A DNA stretch of 64,000 nucleotides from Neoarius graeffei (lineage: Eukaryota; Chordata; Actinopteri; Siluriformes; Ariidae): NCBI RefSeq assembly GCF_027579695.1, contig NC_083586.1, positions 6,878,001 through 6,942,000 of the forward strand, read 5' to 3'. Below, piece after piece: positions 41,291 to 52,838 of the stretch. The notes beneath the pieces are model-generated. The model saw only the letters and a program-made list of their open reading frames with translations. It did no database searches and was not told the DNA's origin. How positions within the stretch are numbered: the stretch's first letter is position 1; each line of letters opens with the position of its first letter. The position numbers and the translations under genes were made by a program.

Positions 41291-42681
41291 AAAGTTCTGT
41301 GTTGTCCAAGGCCTTATATGCACATGCCATAATTGTGCTTTGATCATGAACAAGTGTATAATTAGTCCTTGTCAGTCAGAGTGCAGTGTGCATGTGAGTA
41401 GAGACTTGAAGCATGCCTAGTGTGAACACGCACGGATGTGAGAAATAATGTGCCGTGGATGTGCAGTCATAATTTCCTTGTTACTTTTTGTTTTAAAAAT
41501 ATTCATATTGTCATGGTGTTATTTTGTATGTTTATTTATTAAAACTTAACTGAACAAACTTAAGAAAACCTTACATTTTCTTCATTTTGATAGTTACTAG
41601 CATACATGTCACATAAACACCTGCAATATTTTCATGTGCACTGGCTTTTATCATCATACCAACATTCAGTGTGGTTCTCCAGCATACCAGCAGCCCACCT
41701 TAGTGAACAGTCTACTATCACCAATCACCAGCATCAATCCACCAGCACCAGGAAATACAATGAACTCCTCAGAGGCTGATCTGAGTACCTGTTTCAAAGT
41801 TATGTGTCGATCAAATTTGAAGGCGTGGCCTATAATGACTCTATGGCTAATATCTTGTGATGTCAGGGTCCAAACTTAATGAAATTTGATAGTCACTAAG
41901 AGTACAACATTCTATACACCAAATTTCATGAAATTTCATCCATGGGGGTGCTACAATTAACACGGCCATATCTCAAGAATGACTTAAGCTAAGAATCTGA
42001 AATTTGGTGTACTTATATTTGGCCCCATTTGCCTACATGTTTGAAAGTGTCAAATGGCTGGTTCACCAAAATCACCACCAAACAGCCAATCAAAGCAAAC
42101 CAGACAGTATTTGCTATTATGAATGGCCAAATTTCTTTTACTACTTTTTTTCCTTATTAAACTTCAAATTTTATAGACTCATGCTTATTGGCACATAGTA
42201 GCCATGTACCAAATATGAAACAAATTGGTCAGAATAGCTGTAATAAGCACATTTGTTTCAAAGTTTTGAGCCAATGAAATTTTAAAGAGTGACCCCAGTT
42301 GACTCTATGGCCAGTATCTTGTGAACTAAATGTGAACATTTCATGAACCTTAATCACCACTTCATCACCTTCCTTGGAAGCACAGCAAATTTTGTGGTAT
42401 TTTATCCATCAGGGGTTCTACAACAGAAACATTGCAATATCTTGGCCACTTATGCTGTTGAATACATTGAACCACTTCTAATTCCATCATTGTTTGCAAC
42501 TTCTGCAAGGTTGCTTGGGCCCCAGTGATCACCACTTGCAGCTTTTTTTTTTCTTTGAAGAGTAAATCAGGAATGTGACGTCAAAGTGACATCATGTCCT
42601 TCTTGCTCCTGAAAAGTGACTGAGTTTTTTCATGAGTTGCATCATCTTACTTTAGCTATCTATGAAATTGTCCCACAATCC
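41291..42681. other. No gene; probable old non-coding repeat
   Basis: Contains recurring phrases such as AAATTTCATGAAATTTCAT and ATATCTTGTGA at 41850 and 42310, suggesting an internally repetitive, unclassified element. No protein-like frame. Confidence 0.4.
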
Positions 42682-42704
42682 TGTGTGTGTGTGTGTGTGT
42701 GTGT
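42682..42704. repeat. (TG)n microsatellite
   Basis: Eleven or so uninterrupted TG dinucleotides. Confidence 0.95.
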
Positions 42705-42895
42705 ATCTTCACTCCCACCCTGCCCACCTCCATCCCACTAAAAGCCATATCAGAATTACTTCTCCTCACCTTGTTATTTTGTGAGTAGGATCAGTGTAGT
42801 GTGCACTACTTGGTTTGGCTGTGTCCCAAACCCTGAAAGGAGGGGAAGGGAGATATTTGGTACTCTTATGAATAATGATCCAGACATGCATCACT

Positions 42896-43264
42896 GGTGG
42901 CGGTGTAGTGGTTAGCGCTGTCACCTCACAGCAAGAAGGTCCGGGTTCGAGCCCCGGGACCGGCGAGGGCATTTCTGTGTGGAGTTTGCATGTTCTCCCC
43001 GTGTCCGTGTGGGTTTCCTCCGGTTGCTCCGGTTTCCCCCACAGTCCAAAGACATGCAGGTTAGGTTAACTGGTGACTCTAAATTGACCGTAGGTGTGAA
43101 TGTGAGTGTGAATGGTTGTCTGTGTCTATGTGTCAGCCCTGTGATGACCTGGCGACTTGTCCAGGGTGTACCCCACCTTTTGCCCATAGTCAGCTGGGAT
43201 AGGCTCCAGCTTGCCTGCAACCCTGTAGAAGGATAAAGTGGCTAGAGATAATAAGATGAGATGA
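42896..43264 (+). mobile_element. tRNA-derived SINE, copy 4
   Basis: Same family as 734-1106, with the first bases of the head missing (starts GGTGGCGGTGTAGTGG). Flanked by GACATGCATCACT (42883-42895) and GACATGCGTCACT (43265-43277), a 13-bp target duplication with one mismatch. Tail GATGAGATGA. Confidence 0.95.
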
Positions 43265-43277
43265 GACATGCGTCACT

Positions 43278-44231
43278 CTGAGCCGCGGCTTTCTGAAGCC
43301 CGCCACAGGCAATTACTTTGGTTTAGATTCTGAAGAAAGAAAGGAGAAAGAGGTGGGAGATGGAATGAGTCCAGAGGAAAGGGTGGAAAGTGGACAGTGC
43401 CATCTAGAGGAGGACCTGTTTTATTCTGGTGTGGGAAAGGAAAGAACTAAAGCTCTTTTTAAGATTCTGGCACTGTGGCAGTATGACATCCTGTTGATCT
43501 CAAACTTGCTATATTGCTGTTTTTGGCCATTTTAAACTTAATGTTATCTATTTATTAAAATGTCACTCACTTAGCTCATCAGTGGAACATTCAGCACTCC
43601 TCAGTAAAGCTGGGTATTTTTCTCACTGTAAAGATGTCATGTTTTCTCAAATACTGAAATTAAAATAATTCACTGTGTTCTGTACATTTGGCATTTCATT
43701 CTCTACTTCAAGTTCCATTATTCCTCAGCTTCATGCCATCATGTATAGCTAGATTAGACTGGAAATGATGTGTTAATGTTATATAGTATTATAAAATAAT
43801 CATTATTAGGTGTTTTAGTGAATAGTAAATATTTATATATTACAGGCTAAGAGTGTAGTGTGATAGATGTCTGACATTTAAAAAAAAATTCCAAATGAAT
43901 TAATCCAGCTACATAACTCATAATGCAACAAGAAACTGCAACAATAATTTCCTTTGTTCACTTGAAGAAAAATAATGGTATCAATTGGCAACTTCTGTTT
44001 TCCATTGATGGCTGCTGACACAAGTGAACTGGCCATTTGGATTCAAAATGGCTCCAAGCAATGTGTACTTCCTTGTACTGTGTGGATGTAGCATAAAATA
44101 AGTAAGACAAACATCCCTCAGCTATCCCTGTGGGGTGAATAAGAAGGCAGTTGTATACACAGTTACAATACCAGTCCTAAATCCTGTAACTGTAATACTG
44201 GTCATGTGAATCTGTATAATAATCAAATATA
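43278..44231. other. No gene identified
   Basis: AT-rich unique-looking sequence. The short frame at 43353-43535 has no recognisable features. Confidence 0.45.
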
Positions 44232-44349
44232 CCATGCACCACGGGCGATTGCTCTAAGACAATGAGGGAGGCTCAGCCTCCTCTAAAAATGCCCTTATAA
44301 CTTTAATGTGTGCGTGAGTTTTTCCCCCTCGTGACAGCACGATGCAGCG

Positions 44350-44560
44350 CAGCCTCAGTGGACTTCAATGGCATTTGGGAGCTCTGCGCTTTTCAATCTC
44401 AAAATGCAAGACGATTATTGGACAAATACTGCGAAAACACCCGCCCACGGACTCCCAGCCTCAGTGGACTTCAATGGCATTTGGGAGTTATGCGCTTTTC
44501 AATCTCAAAATGCAAGACAGTTATTGGACAAATACTGTGAAAATGCCCGCCTATGGACTC
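44350..44560 (+). repeat. 106-bp tandem duplication in hAT family 1 copy 2
   Basis: CAGCCTCAGTGGACTTCAAT starts at 44350 and 44456. The duplication is shared with copy 1, so it predates the spread of this subfamily. Confidence 0.92.
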
Positions 44561-44941
44561 CGAGCCTCACATGGGACGGACATGGCAGTTTCCACGAGGA
44601 GACTGGCGATTGGTGAAAGCGGCCGGATATTTTCTTTGATTGACAGCTCGTTTCAACTATAGACAGGCAGCGGTGAATTTCAGTTCAGTCCCATGTGGAT
44701 TCGCAAGTGCTGTGGTGTATTGTAAGAGATCAGCTTACATTTCGATTTCATTCATTACATACGGTTTCTACCAGCTTTTTTAGTTTGTATATATTTTCAT
44801 TGTAAATAAAGCGTAAATATAGTGTTGTCAAGTTTGCTATCTTAGTTCCAGAAATTTCATTTATTTGAGTGACTGAACTTGAACTTGAGGGGGCTAGTCA
44901 GCTAGCAAGAAAGCTGTGCACGGAGGCCAAGCATTGCTGAT

Positions 44942-45127
44942 TTAATTTTGGCGAAGCCATTTGCCAGTCTTCCTTTCGAGGAAAAAATTAAAATTAAAGA
45001 GCAGGGTAGACCAACGCCTCAAATTGACTTGGTGAAAAAGGTAGGGAATAATACTCATTCCCTTCAGCTCTCCTGGTACGAGAAAGTGAATTGGCTAACA
45101 GCAAGTGACCCACATCAACAACAGTAA
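44942..45127 (+). pseudogene. hAT family 1 transposase N-terminal exon remnant (copy 2)
   Basis: Reads AKPFASLPFEEKIKIKEQGR, then PTPQIDLVKKVGNN and LQLSWYEKVNWLTASD, ending at TAA 45125-45127. The pattern is that of the segment before the TTF-type zinc finger in hAT transposases. Both copies keep this frame, which points to a common deletion derivative that retained the 5' exon. Function now is presumably none. Confidence 0.55.
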
Positions 45128-46485
45128 ATAGGCTACTTTAGTAATATGTCATGGATGGACCAAAAATATAGAATCTATTTAAAATGTTTATGCTGAGTAT
45201 ATTATATTGGAATATATATTTTTCTGGACATGAATTAAACACAGCTACAATCTGGAAAACATTTTTAAACAAAAACACAGCCGAGAACATTTCACACTAC
45301 AGACCTGGATTAAAAGTGAAGGGTTATCAAAATTGTCAGTAAAACATTTCTCAGTCAAAATAAGTAAAATATAGGGAAAGTGTCATTGAATGAAATGTGT
45401 GGCACCCAGCTCTACTGCTGAGGTTCCTGACAAAGAGCTGCTTTCAATAATGGTCAATTTTTAAACAACATGCCACAATTTTAAAATATAAAATGTTAAA
45501 ATATACCCCCCCCCAACACCACCATCATATATATTGGACAGTAGGCTAATGGGCCAAAAGAACCTGTTATTTCAGTTTGTGATGCTGCCAACAATCAGCC
45601 AGATCAGAGGCAAGAGTATGGGCAAAATTGATGTTTTTTCTTTTAAAATCTGGAAATATCGTAACCGACCAGCCTCCCCTGTTTGAAAGACTACCAGCTG
45701 CCACTGCCATGCACTGAGAGGTTCTGTTTGAAATTATGGATTCTCTGAGGTGATTGGCATAGTACTATTTTCTGAGGGGCTGCACCCCCTGTCATGGTGG
45801 CGTGGTTGCCATTGATATGGGGTCATATGACACTAATTAATCTAGTGTATAATCATGAGTATAATCAGGGGTTAAATTGGGATTGGTTATGTGGGGGGGC
45901 TCTGCCTCGTACCCGCCCCTGCCCCCGCCGCCCTGCCCCAATATACTTTTTGGAAAATAACCCTCTAATTTGATAACCATATCATATTGCACAGAGATAT
46001 ACACCTTATCTGTGTGTTGTAGGCCTATGTGTGTCTTGTAGTGCCCCCCCTACATATTATGACAGTTTGAATGTAGATTGGTTGGCCAATGTAACAGATT
46101 GTACAGGTTATTGTACATTGGTTTGAAGGAAATGATTAGTGGGGGGTCTGGGGGTCCTCCCCCAGAAGTTTTTTTATTATCATACATGTTATTTGCTGAA
46201 TTCTGGTGCATTTTAATAAGTTGTTAGCTGACTTTACAGAGGTAGGTTGAGCAATATCATTTTAAATCTTGTCACATGCCTACAGGTGAAAAATGTGAAG
46301 GAGAAATGTTCAGTGAGAAAATTTGAAGGCTTGCACAATCTTAAACCAAAACAGTTGATTTATTTTGGAGGATAAATGTTAAATATGCCAAAACACTGTC
46401 AGTCAAATTATCAATCAAATATATTCACGCAGTGAATGCAACCAAATACAAACAACACTATAACATTGGAAGCATTTATTATTAT

Positions 46486-46714
46486 TGTTATTATTATGTA
46501 TTCAATTATTTATTTGGCATGTGGTGCTTTTTGTATTGTCTAGAACATACATAAGATGAGCATATTATAGCAGCAAAATAGAAGCACAATCATTTGAATG
46601 CAGCAAAATGCTTCTATTTTGCTGCTATAATATGCTCATCTTATGTATGTTCTAGACAATGCAAAAAGCACCACATGCCAAATAAATAATTGAATACATA
46701 ATAACAATAATAAT
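46486..46714. repeat. Inverted repeat 1 in hAT family 3
   Basis: 46486-46586 pairs almost perfectly with 46609-46714 around a 22-base loop. Words such as CTAGAACATACATAAGATGA on the left recur complemented on the right. Confidence 0.95.
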
Positions 46715-46819
46715 TACACTAATAATACACTAATAATATTAACAATAAATAATAATAAATTAACATTAAATTAAATATTAACAATAAATAATAAAACACT
46801 AATAATATTAACAATACAG

Positions 46820-47102
46820 TGAACATAATCATTATCATATTTTTTATTATTAAAAACAAAATATCAAATAATACTGAAGAGGGGAAAAATAATACTGATC
46901 TAAATATGTTGTGTTTTTATTTTTAGACAGTATGTGTTTTAATACTGATCTAAATATGTTGTGTTTTTATTTTTAGACAGTATGTGTTTTGCTAAACACA
47001 TACTGTCTAAAAATAAAAACAACATATTTAGATCAGTATTATTTTTCCCCCTCTTCAGTATTATTTGATATTTTGTTTTTAATAATAAAAAATATGATAA
47101 TG
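46820..47102. repeat. Inverted repeat 2 in hAT family 3, with a 50-bp tandem duplication
   Basis: The left arm starting TCATTATCATA pairs with the right arm ending TATGATAATGA. A 50-bp unit beginning AATACTGATCTAAATATGTT occurs twice in tandem (46891, 46941) before the turn, whereas the right arm has one copy. Confidence 0.93.
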
Positions 47103-47653
47103 AACTGACATCTCCCCCTTCCCCCTGGCTAATTTCTGTCGATAACTGGGGACTATGGAAATTGAACTCGCCAAATGCACAGACAGTTCGTTCAAGCACC
47201 TCTGATGGATTAGGATAGTATGCAGGTAAAAGGGGAGACGGTGTACAGAGAAAATTATAAACAAGTCACAACGCTGAAACACAAGCCCAAAAACCCACAA
47301 ACCACGACTTCTGATTTTTTTTTAAAGCGAGCTCACAAAAAAAGAAACCCCAAAGTCACTTATAAAAAGCAGAATTGGCAACCCACGCAGTGTTCCAGAA
47401 ACCAGAATCTCTGATCGCAAGTTCTGTTCTAAATAGCTTTGACAGGTCGTCTTGTTATCAGGAAAACTATGATCTATCTTATTAAAGTCATGGGTTTATT
47501 GATTAATAAAACAATATTTAATTATTCAGAACTGAAAATCGTGAAAAGGGTTTGTTGCTTTTGATGTGTGCGTGATCATATGCCATCCGTTCCGAGCTTA
47601 TGTGCCGGGGCTCAGCCCCGGACAGCCCCGGCCCAATTTAACCCGAGTATAAT

Positions 47654-47760
47654 CCAGAGAACAATGCAATGTACAATCCAGAGTCTAATATTGTGCATAA
47701 TTCAGACTATAAAACCTGTGTTACCTGGTATACAATTCAGAGTATAATCTAGAGTACAAC
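47654..47760. repeat. Degenerate AGTATAATC-type minisatellite flank
   Basis: Repeated imperfect words (GTACAATCCAGAG, GTATACAATTCAGAG, GTATAATCTAGAG). Related words precede the hAT at 45840-45865, so the hAT inserted into this short repeat, whose own repetition partly mimics a target duplication. Confidence 0.6.
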
Positions 47761-47774
47761 CCAATATGCAAACC

Positions 47775-49375
47775 CAAATCAGAAAAAAAAAAGTTTGGAT
47801 AGTATGGAAAATGCAAATAAAAAAGAAAGCAGTGATTTATGAATTTATTTTGACTTGTGTTTCATTGCAGACAGTACGAACCCAAAATATTTCATGTTTT
47901 GTCTGATTTAACTTTATTTCATTTGTTAATATGCATCCATTCCTGCATTTCAGCCTGCAACACATTCCAAAAAAAAGTTGGGATGGGACAGTTTAGGGCT
48001 AGTCATGAGGTAAAACACTTAAATAATGATGCAATTTGAAATAGATGATTGTAATCATTATCTTGTACAAAATCAGTATCCAGGAAAGGCCTAGTCTTTA
48101 ATGAGCAAAGATTATCTCCAGTTTGTCAAGAAATGAGAAAATTATTGAAATGTTTAAAAACAATGTTCCTCAAAGAAAGATATAAAGGGATTTTGATATT
48201 TCACCCTGTACAGTGCATAATGTCATTAAAAAATTCAAGGAATCTGGAGGAATTTTGGTGCAAGGGGCAAGCCTAAGCTGACCACCTTTCCAAATAGCAC
48301 TGCATAAAGAACTATCATTCATCTATAGCAGATATAACCACATGGGCTTGGGATTACTTTGGCAAACCTTTGTCAAGCACTACAAGACAGAATTATATCC
48401 ACAGATGCCAGTTAAAACTTTTGATGGGTGGCATGGCATGCAGTCGCCTCACAGCAAGAAGATTCCAGGTTCGAACCTCATGGCTGACAGTGGGGCCTTT
48501 CTGTGTGGAGTTTGCATGTTCTCCCTTTGTCTGTGCTCTGGTTTCTGCCCACAATTAAAAGACATGCAGATTAGGTACAATGGGGCCACTGTAATTGGCG
48601 TAAGCTGTAGTGGTTACCCAAATAAATAAATTAATTAAAAATGAAATAAATAAAATTACTGTGCAAAAAGGAAGCCTTATGTTAACTGTGTTCAGAAGCA
48701 CCACTGACTTCTCTGGGCTTGGAGGCATCTAAAATGTACCATCATACAGTGGAAGCATGTACTGTAGTCAGACAAATCAGAATTACATGTCTTCTTTGGA
48801 AGAAATGGATGCAGTGTGCTCCAGACCAAAGACAAAAATGACCATTGGAATGTTCCCAGCAACAAGTCCAAAAGTCAGGGTCTGTCATGGTATGAGGTTA
48901 TGTCAGTGCTCCTAGGTAATTTATACTTCTGTGAATACAGCATTAATTTAAAAAAAGTACATTGAGATTTTGGAGTGACATATGCTGCCTTCAAGATGAC
49001 ATCTTTTCCAGGAATATTTCACCAACATAGTGGAAAATCAAATTCTATAGATATTACAAAGGCAGGGCTGCAGAAGAAGAAGCTGCCTGTCTCCTCTTTC
49101 ACCAATAGAGAATGTGTGGTGAATTTTGAAATTAAAAATATGCCAGTGATGACCCTGTACTATTACACACTTTAATACATATTTGCAGGAAGAATGGGAC
49201 AAAATAACTCCTGAAATGCTTCATTACTTGGTATCTTCAGGCCCTTAAACATCTTTTAAGTGTTGTGAGAAGGAATGGCAATATTATAACGTGGTAAATC
49301 CTTTACTATCCCAACTTTTTTTGAAATGTGTTGCAAGAATCAAAATTTCTTTCATGTTTATTTAAAAAAAAATCA
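47775..49375 (+). mobile_element. Decayed Tc1/mariner element
   Basis: The inner repeat motif AAAAAAAAGTTGGGATGGGA (47967) and its inverse TCCCAACTTTTTTTGAAATG (49312) match the IR/DR motif of the Tc1 at 61852. In between, frame fragments resemble Tc1 transposase: TVHNVIKKFKESGG (about 48220) and, further on, nucleotide stretches such as GGTCTGTCATGGTATGAGGT (48879) and ATATGCTGCCTTCAAGATGA. Many indels and a SINE insertion (48428) destroy it. Confidence 0.75.
48428..48625 (+). mobile_element. Decayed partial tRNA-derived SINE, copy 5
   Basis: Retains CAGTCGCCTCACAGCAAGAA, TTTCTGTGTGGAGTTTGCAT and an AAAAGACATGCAG block of the family, but the head is damaged and the 3' half is missing. Tail AAATAAATAAATTAAT. 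Inserted in the decayed Tc1. Confidence 0.85.
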
Positions 49376-49569
49376 TGAGGTAAAACTGTCACAGCCCATG
49401 CCAGACAGAGCCTTCCCTTGCCCCCACTTCATCTCTCTCCCTTTTTTCCCTTTCATCAGCAGTGCCATCCACCTGCCATTGAGCTAACCTGCCTCTTCAT
49501 TCCCAAGCCCTCTTCTCCCCTCCTGGTCCACCTACTGCTCCTTTACCCCAGCTGAAGTGTTGGTTAAGC
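49376..49569. other. No gene; short CT-rich spacer
   Basis: Pyrimidine-rich unique sequence between two transposons. Confidence 0.4.
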
Positions 49570-51054
49570 CAGGGGTTCCCAAACTTTTCCATGCCAAGGC
49601 CCCCCAAACAGCATTAGCTTCCGGCCGGGGACCCCCTTTGCAAACCCACAGACAATGCTACAAAATATGTAAAGAAACATCAACTTTTAGAATGTTTTCT
49701 CTTACTTTTATTCAATATTCAATAATTGTTACATTTGTTTAGCATAAGAATATTATTAACTAACATGTTTTCAACATAAATATTTTCGCACTGAACAATA
49801 AAACGTATAACCTCCTGTAGTACCTGATTCAACTCGTTATCCATCCTTTTTGCGACCAGTGCCTCACGATGGAGCATGCAGTGTGTGGCCACTACATGCA
49901 GGGCCTTCTGCTTAATGAGATCGGTCACTCCACTGATCTTCCTGGTCATCGCCGCGGCTCCGTCCGAACACACCCCCACACAACGGGTCCAGTCCAATCT
50001 GTTAGACTCGATGTAATCATCCAAAACTTGAAAAATGTCTTTCCCAGTAGTTCTTCTTTCAAGTGCTTTAAAAATAGTATTTCCTCCACAAATCTTTCCT
50101 GTGAAATAAATCTGATGTACACAAGCAGTTGGGCCTCATTGGATAAATCTGTGCTCTCATCCAGCTGAAGTGCGAAGTATTCGCTGGCTCTCACCTGCTC
50201 CAACAGCTGAGCAGATATGTCTTGAGCCATGTCACCAATCTGTCGGCTCACGGTGTTATCAGAGAGTGGGACAGCATCGATTTTTTTGGCAGCATCCTCA
50301 CCAAGCAATTCTCGGACAATGTCTTTGGTGGCTGGTAAAATCAAATCTTCTCCAATTGAGTGAGGATTTTTAGCATGAGCAATGTGGTACGAGGCTAAAA
50401 ATGATGCCTTCAGGGCCTGCTCGGGGACAGTAGCTTGCTGGGTGAATGCAGCAGATTGCCTGACCAAATGCTCTTCTTTGCGTCTGAAGAAATCTACTGT
50501 TTTTTCGGCATCTGTCGGATGTTTTTGTACCAAGTGACGCTGAAGTTTCGAAGGTTTTAAGCACTCGTTTGACAGGGTCTCCAGACAGAGGACGCATTTC
50601 GGGCAATCATAGCCATTTTTCTGTATGGCTGTAAAGCCGTACTTAATGTATGCTGCTTCATATTTTCGGATTTTATTTAGCCAGGACTTCTTAGTTTTTT
50701 TCGTAGCAGTGTCCTCCACAGCAGGGCTGTTGGTTTGTTCCTTCGGTCTCTTCTTTGAAAACCTGTCCATTTTGCGCTAGCAATACACTAGTTTGAGGAG
50801 CAAAGCAGCTTGATAAATGGCGCAAACTGCAACATCACAGGCAATCGGAGAGATGAGCATGGCAAACAACGTTTCGATATGATGTATTATTATTAATAAT
50901 TATATTTTATAATAATGATTAAAAACTAATTACAATATATTTAATAATTATTTTTAATAAGTATATTTTTTTTGCGCAATTTTTTTGTTATCATCCCTCC
51001 AACTTTCTGAGGCCCCCCTAGCGCCCCCTGGCAGCCCCCACTTTGAAAACCACT
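49570..51054 (-). mobile_element. hAT element, family 4 (BED-finger type), truncated
   Basis: Ends are CAGGGGTTCCCAAACTTTT at the left and inverted CAGTGGTTTTCAAAGTGGGG at the right. I do not find a convincing 8-bp duplication. It encodes the N-terminal two thirds of a transposase on the minus strand and lacks the C-terminal dimerisation domain, so it has lost its 3' coding part. It is a different family from the BED hAT at 30991. Confidence 0.82.
49760..50770 (-). pseudogene. hAT family 4 transposase, BED finger plus partial catalytic core
   Basis: From ATG 50770: basic leader, BED finger (AYIKYGFTAIQKNGYDCPKC, CLKPSKLQRHLVQKHP), FRRKEEHLVRQSAAF, SYHIAHAKNPHSIGEDLILP and FALQLDESTDLSNEAQLLVY with the first catalytic Asp. 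A frame change near 50040 moves to DDYIESNRLDWTRCVGVCSD and GAAAMTRKISG with the second Asp, then HCMLHREALVAKRM. The sequence then breaks off, so the catalytic Glu and C-terminus are absent. ZBED5-like layout. Inactive. Confidence 0.85.
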
Positions 51055-51299
51055 GCAGTAGTATAGTCAAAACCAGTGATGTCATCTTCTATTTATATGA
51101 TACATATATAACTTAGCTTTGTCAATTCAATCATCATCACCCAATCACATTGCTACAACACACTTTTGATTGTGCTTGAATGCTTGGCATAATCAGAAAC
51201 ATAATTGGGATAGTGCCCATACTCGCAGAAGAAAGGCTGGTAAAATTAATAGAAAAAAGATGTGAAATTGACCAAATCTGCATTGGTGGTGTGCTCTGT
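51055..51299. other. No gene; 5' flank of the retroviral relic
   Basis: Unclassified. Its right part may be leader or early gag sequence of the relic that follows. Confidence 0.35.
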
Positions 51300-52650
51300 C
51301 CCTGTATCATCTGTAAATGCATGGAAAGGCTCCAGCTCCGCAGTGTTATGAATCTATGAACCGTGCTCAGCCCACAGTGCCTCTGCAGACTAACACACAT
51401 GTGGAAGCAGTTAGCGCTCTCATTGTAGCCTCTATTAACCCCACCTCTGAGCTGACTCTCCCTATTGAAAATAATGCAAATATTGTACCTGTTTTCTCCA
51501 GGCGAGATGCAACTTATTGCTCTCAAAATAAACCTAATGCTCAACAGAAAATTTGCAAACCCATATAGCCACTTGATACACAACCTAACCCAGCCTTCCC
51601 TTTTGTGGTTATGGGTGAGAATGACCACATTTCACCTCCCCAATTTTATCTGATATTAATGCTTATTATTATCCAAGCACTTCCTAGCCCTAAAGATGTA
51701 AACGCCATTTGTGATTTATTACACTCTCACACTTGTGCTCAACTCACTGGTCCTGATTATCACTGTATTCTCACATGCATTTTGGGGCTGGAGGTCACTG
51801 ATGCTATGTTATAGGAGGTGGTGAGAGTTTTAAGTGATTACTATGACCTGCCTCTCAAACCTACACAGGGGTCAGAGGATGATTGGGAGTATTATTTTGC
51901 ATGGTCTGATGCAAAACACATTACAAGTATGTTTGAACAGTTAATCAAGTTTCTGAAGAATAAATTTCAATCTGCTTCTGATCTTGCTCAAATAACAGGT
52001 GTTAAACAAGACCAGAATGAATCCTGCACCACCTTTTTTTTTTACATTTTAAAATTGCGTAGAATGAGCATGCAGGGATTCCTTCTGATCTTGCAGATGG
52101 TAAGCATTTCACCATGCTTTTCATAACTTTTCTGAATAATCTGTTAACTGAAAATGCTTGTGTATGAGAATTTCTACCGCAGGTGCCCTAAATGACATTA
52201 GCATTGAAGAAGGGGGACGTAAGACTCAAGACTTGGATTCTGCTGATGCCTTTGACCCTGTGATTAAGCCCAAGTCTCCAATGGGTAAGCGTAAATCGTC
52301 AGTTGATGTCACAATGCAGACATCATTCCCCGGTGACTGAAAGTTCAATGTTAAGTCTGGCCAATGCTATTACTGTGGTAGACTTGGTCACTGGGAATGT
52401 GAATGCCAGAAAAAGTGACGTAGACAGGAGAAAAGGTAGCATCATGTTGAACATTGTATTCTGCCTAATTCTCCACAGACATCAAACTCAGACACACAGG
52501 TGCACTGCAGTATCCCAATGCATGGGAGTTTATCACAGCAATGGGGATGCCTGCAGGGTGACACTAACCCCAATATGCTGTCCCTGATTCTTGCTACTGA
52601 TTCCAGCACATTGCCCATAATTGAACTTTGTGTAGATGGCAACATATATC
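51300..52650 (+). pseudogene. Endogenous retrovirus-like gag relic with zinc knuckle
   Basis: Several frames together resemble a retroviral Gag. There is a Pro/Gln-rich N-terminal part (51317-51568), a capsid-like helical region at 51605-52080 interrupted by a TAG at about 51812 and a later shift at a T run (52025-52033), and a CCHC zinc knuckle at 52362-52409 (C-x2-C-x4-H-x4-C) with stops after it. A short approach to protease follows, and similarity ends at about 52650. The gag-pro order continues at 59757. Gag would build the particle and bind RNA; this is an old, dead copy with multiple breaks. It could instead be an unusual LTR retrotransposon. Confidence 0.6.
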
Positions 52651-52838
52651 AGAATCACTTTTATCACCAGGTATGCGAACACACATGAGGAATTTGACTC
52701 CGGTTTCACTTAGCTCTCTTAGTACAAACAGATAAAAAAAAGCATAGACAAAAAACAAAACAAAAAGCTATGTACATGTAGAATGTTTTGGTGCAAAATG
52801 GTGCATAGTGCAAGGATGACATAGTAAATATAAATATA

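Larger units (their letters stand above)
44240..45706 (+). mobile_element. Non-autonomous hAT element, family 1 copy 2 (uninterrupted)
   Basis: 1,467 bp from CACGGGCGATTGCTC to ...GCTGCCACTG, with perfect 8-bp CCATGCAC duplications (44232-44239, 45707-45714). It is the inverted counterpart of the hAT at 24215-30656 and provides the empty site for the Gypsy nested there. It holds a 106-bp tandem duplication near its 5' end and one transposase exon remnant. Confidence 0.96.
45866..47645. mobile_element. hAT-like element with two internal hairpins, family 3
   Basis: Left end CAGGGGTTAAATTGGG and right end inverted CGGGTTAAATTGGG, with AGTATAAT octamers at 45858-45865 and 47646-47653. Near both ends is GC-rich sequence (CCCGCCCCTGCCCCC; CCGGGGCTCAGCCCCGG). 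The interior holds two adjacent inverted repeats (46486-46714 and 46820-47102). No transposase frame is evident; small open frames at 46939-47414 have no recognisable motif. Confidence 0.85.

Noticed and set aside
42896-42965. A functional tRNA gene at the SINE heads
   Set aside because: Only A and B box similarity remains; the anticodon arm and acceptor stem do not fold as a tRNA and the sequence continues into the SINE body.
45858-47653. Possibility that the AGTATAAT duplication is only part of a local minisatellite
   Set aside because: Related words do occur in the flanks, but the matching CAGGGGTTAAATTGGG inverted ends adjoin the octamers exactly, so insertion is the better reading; kept with some caution.
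49562-51062. 8-bp duplication for the BED hAT at 49570-51054
   Set aside because: Adjacent octamers (GGTTAAGC and CAGTAGTA) do not match; I did not claim a TSD.
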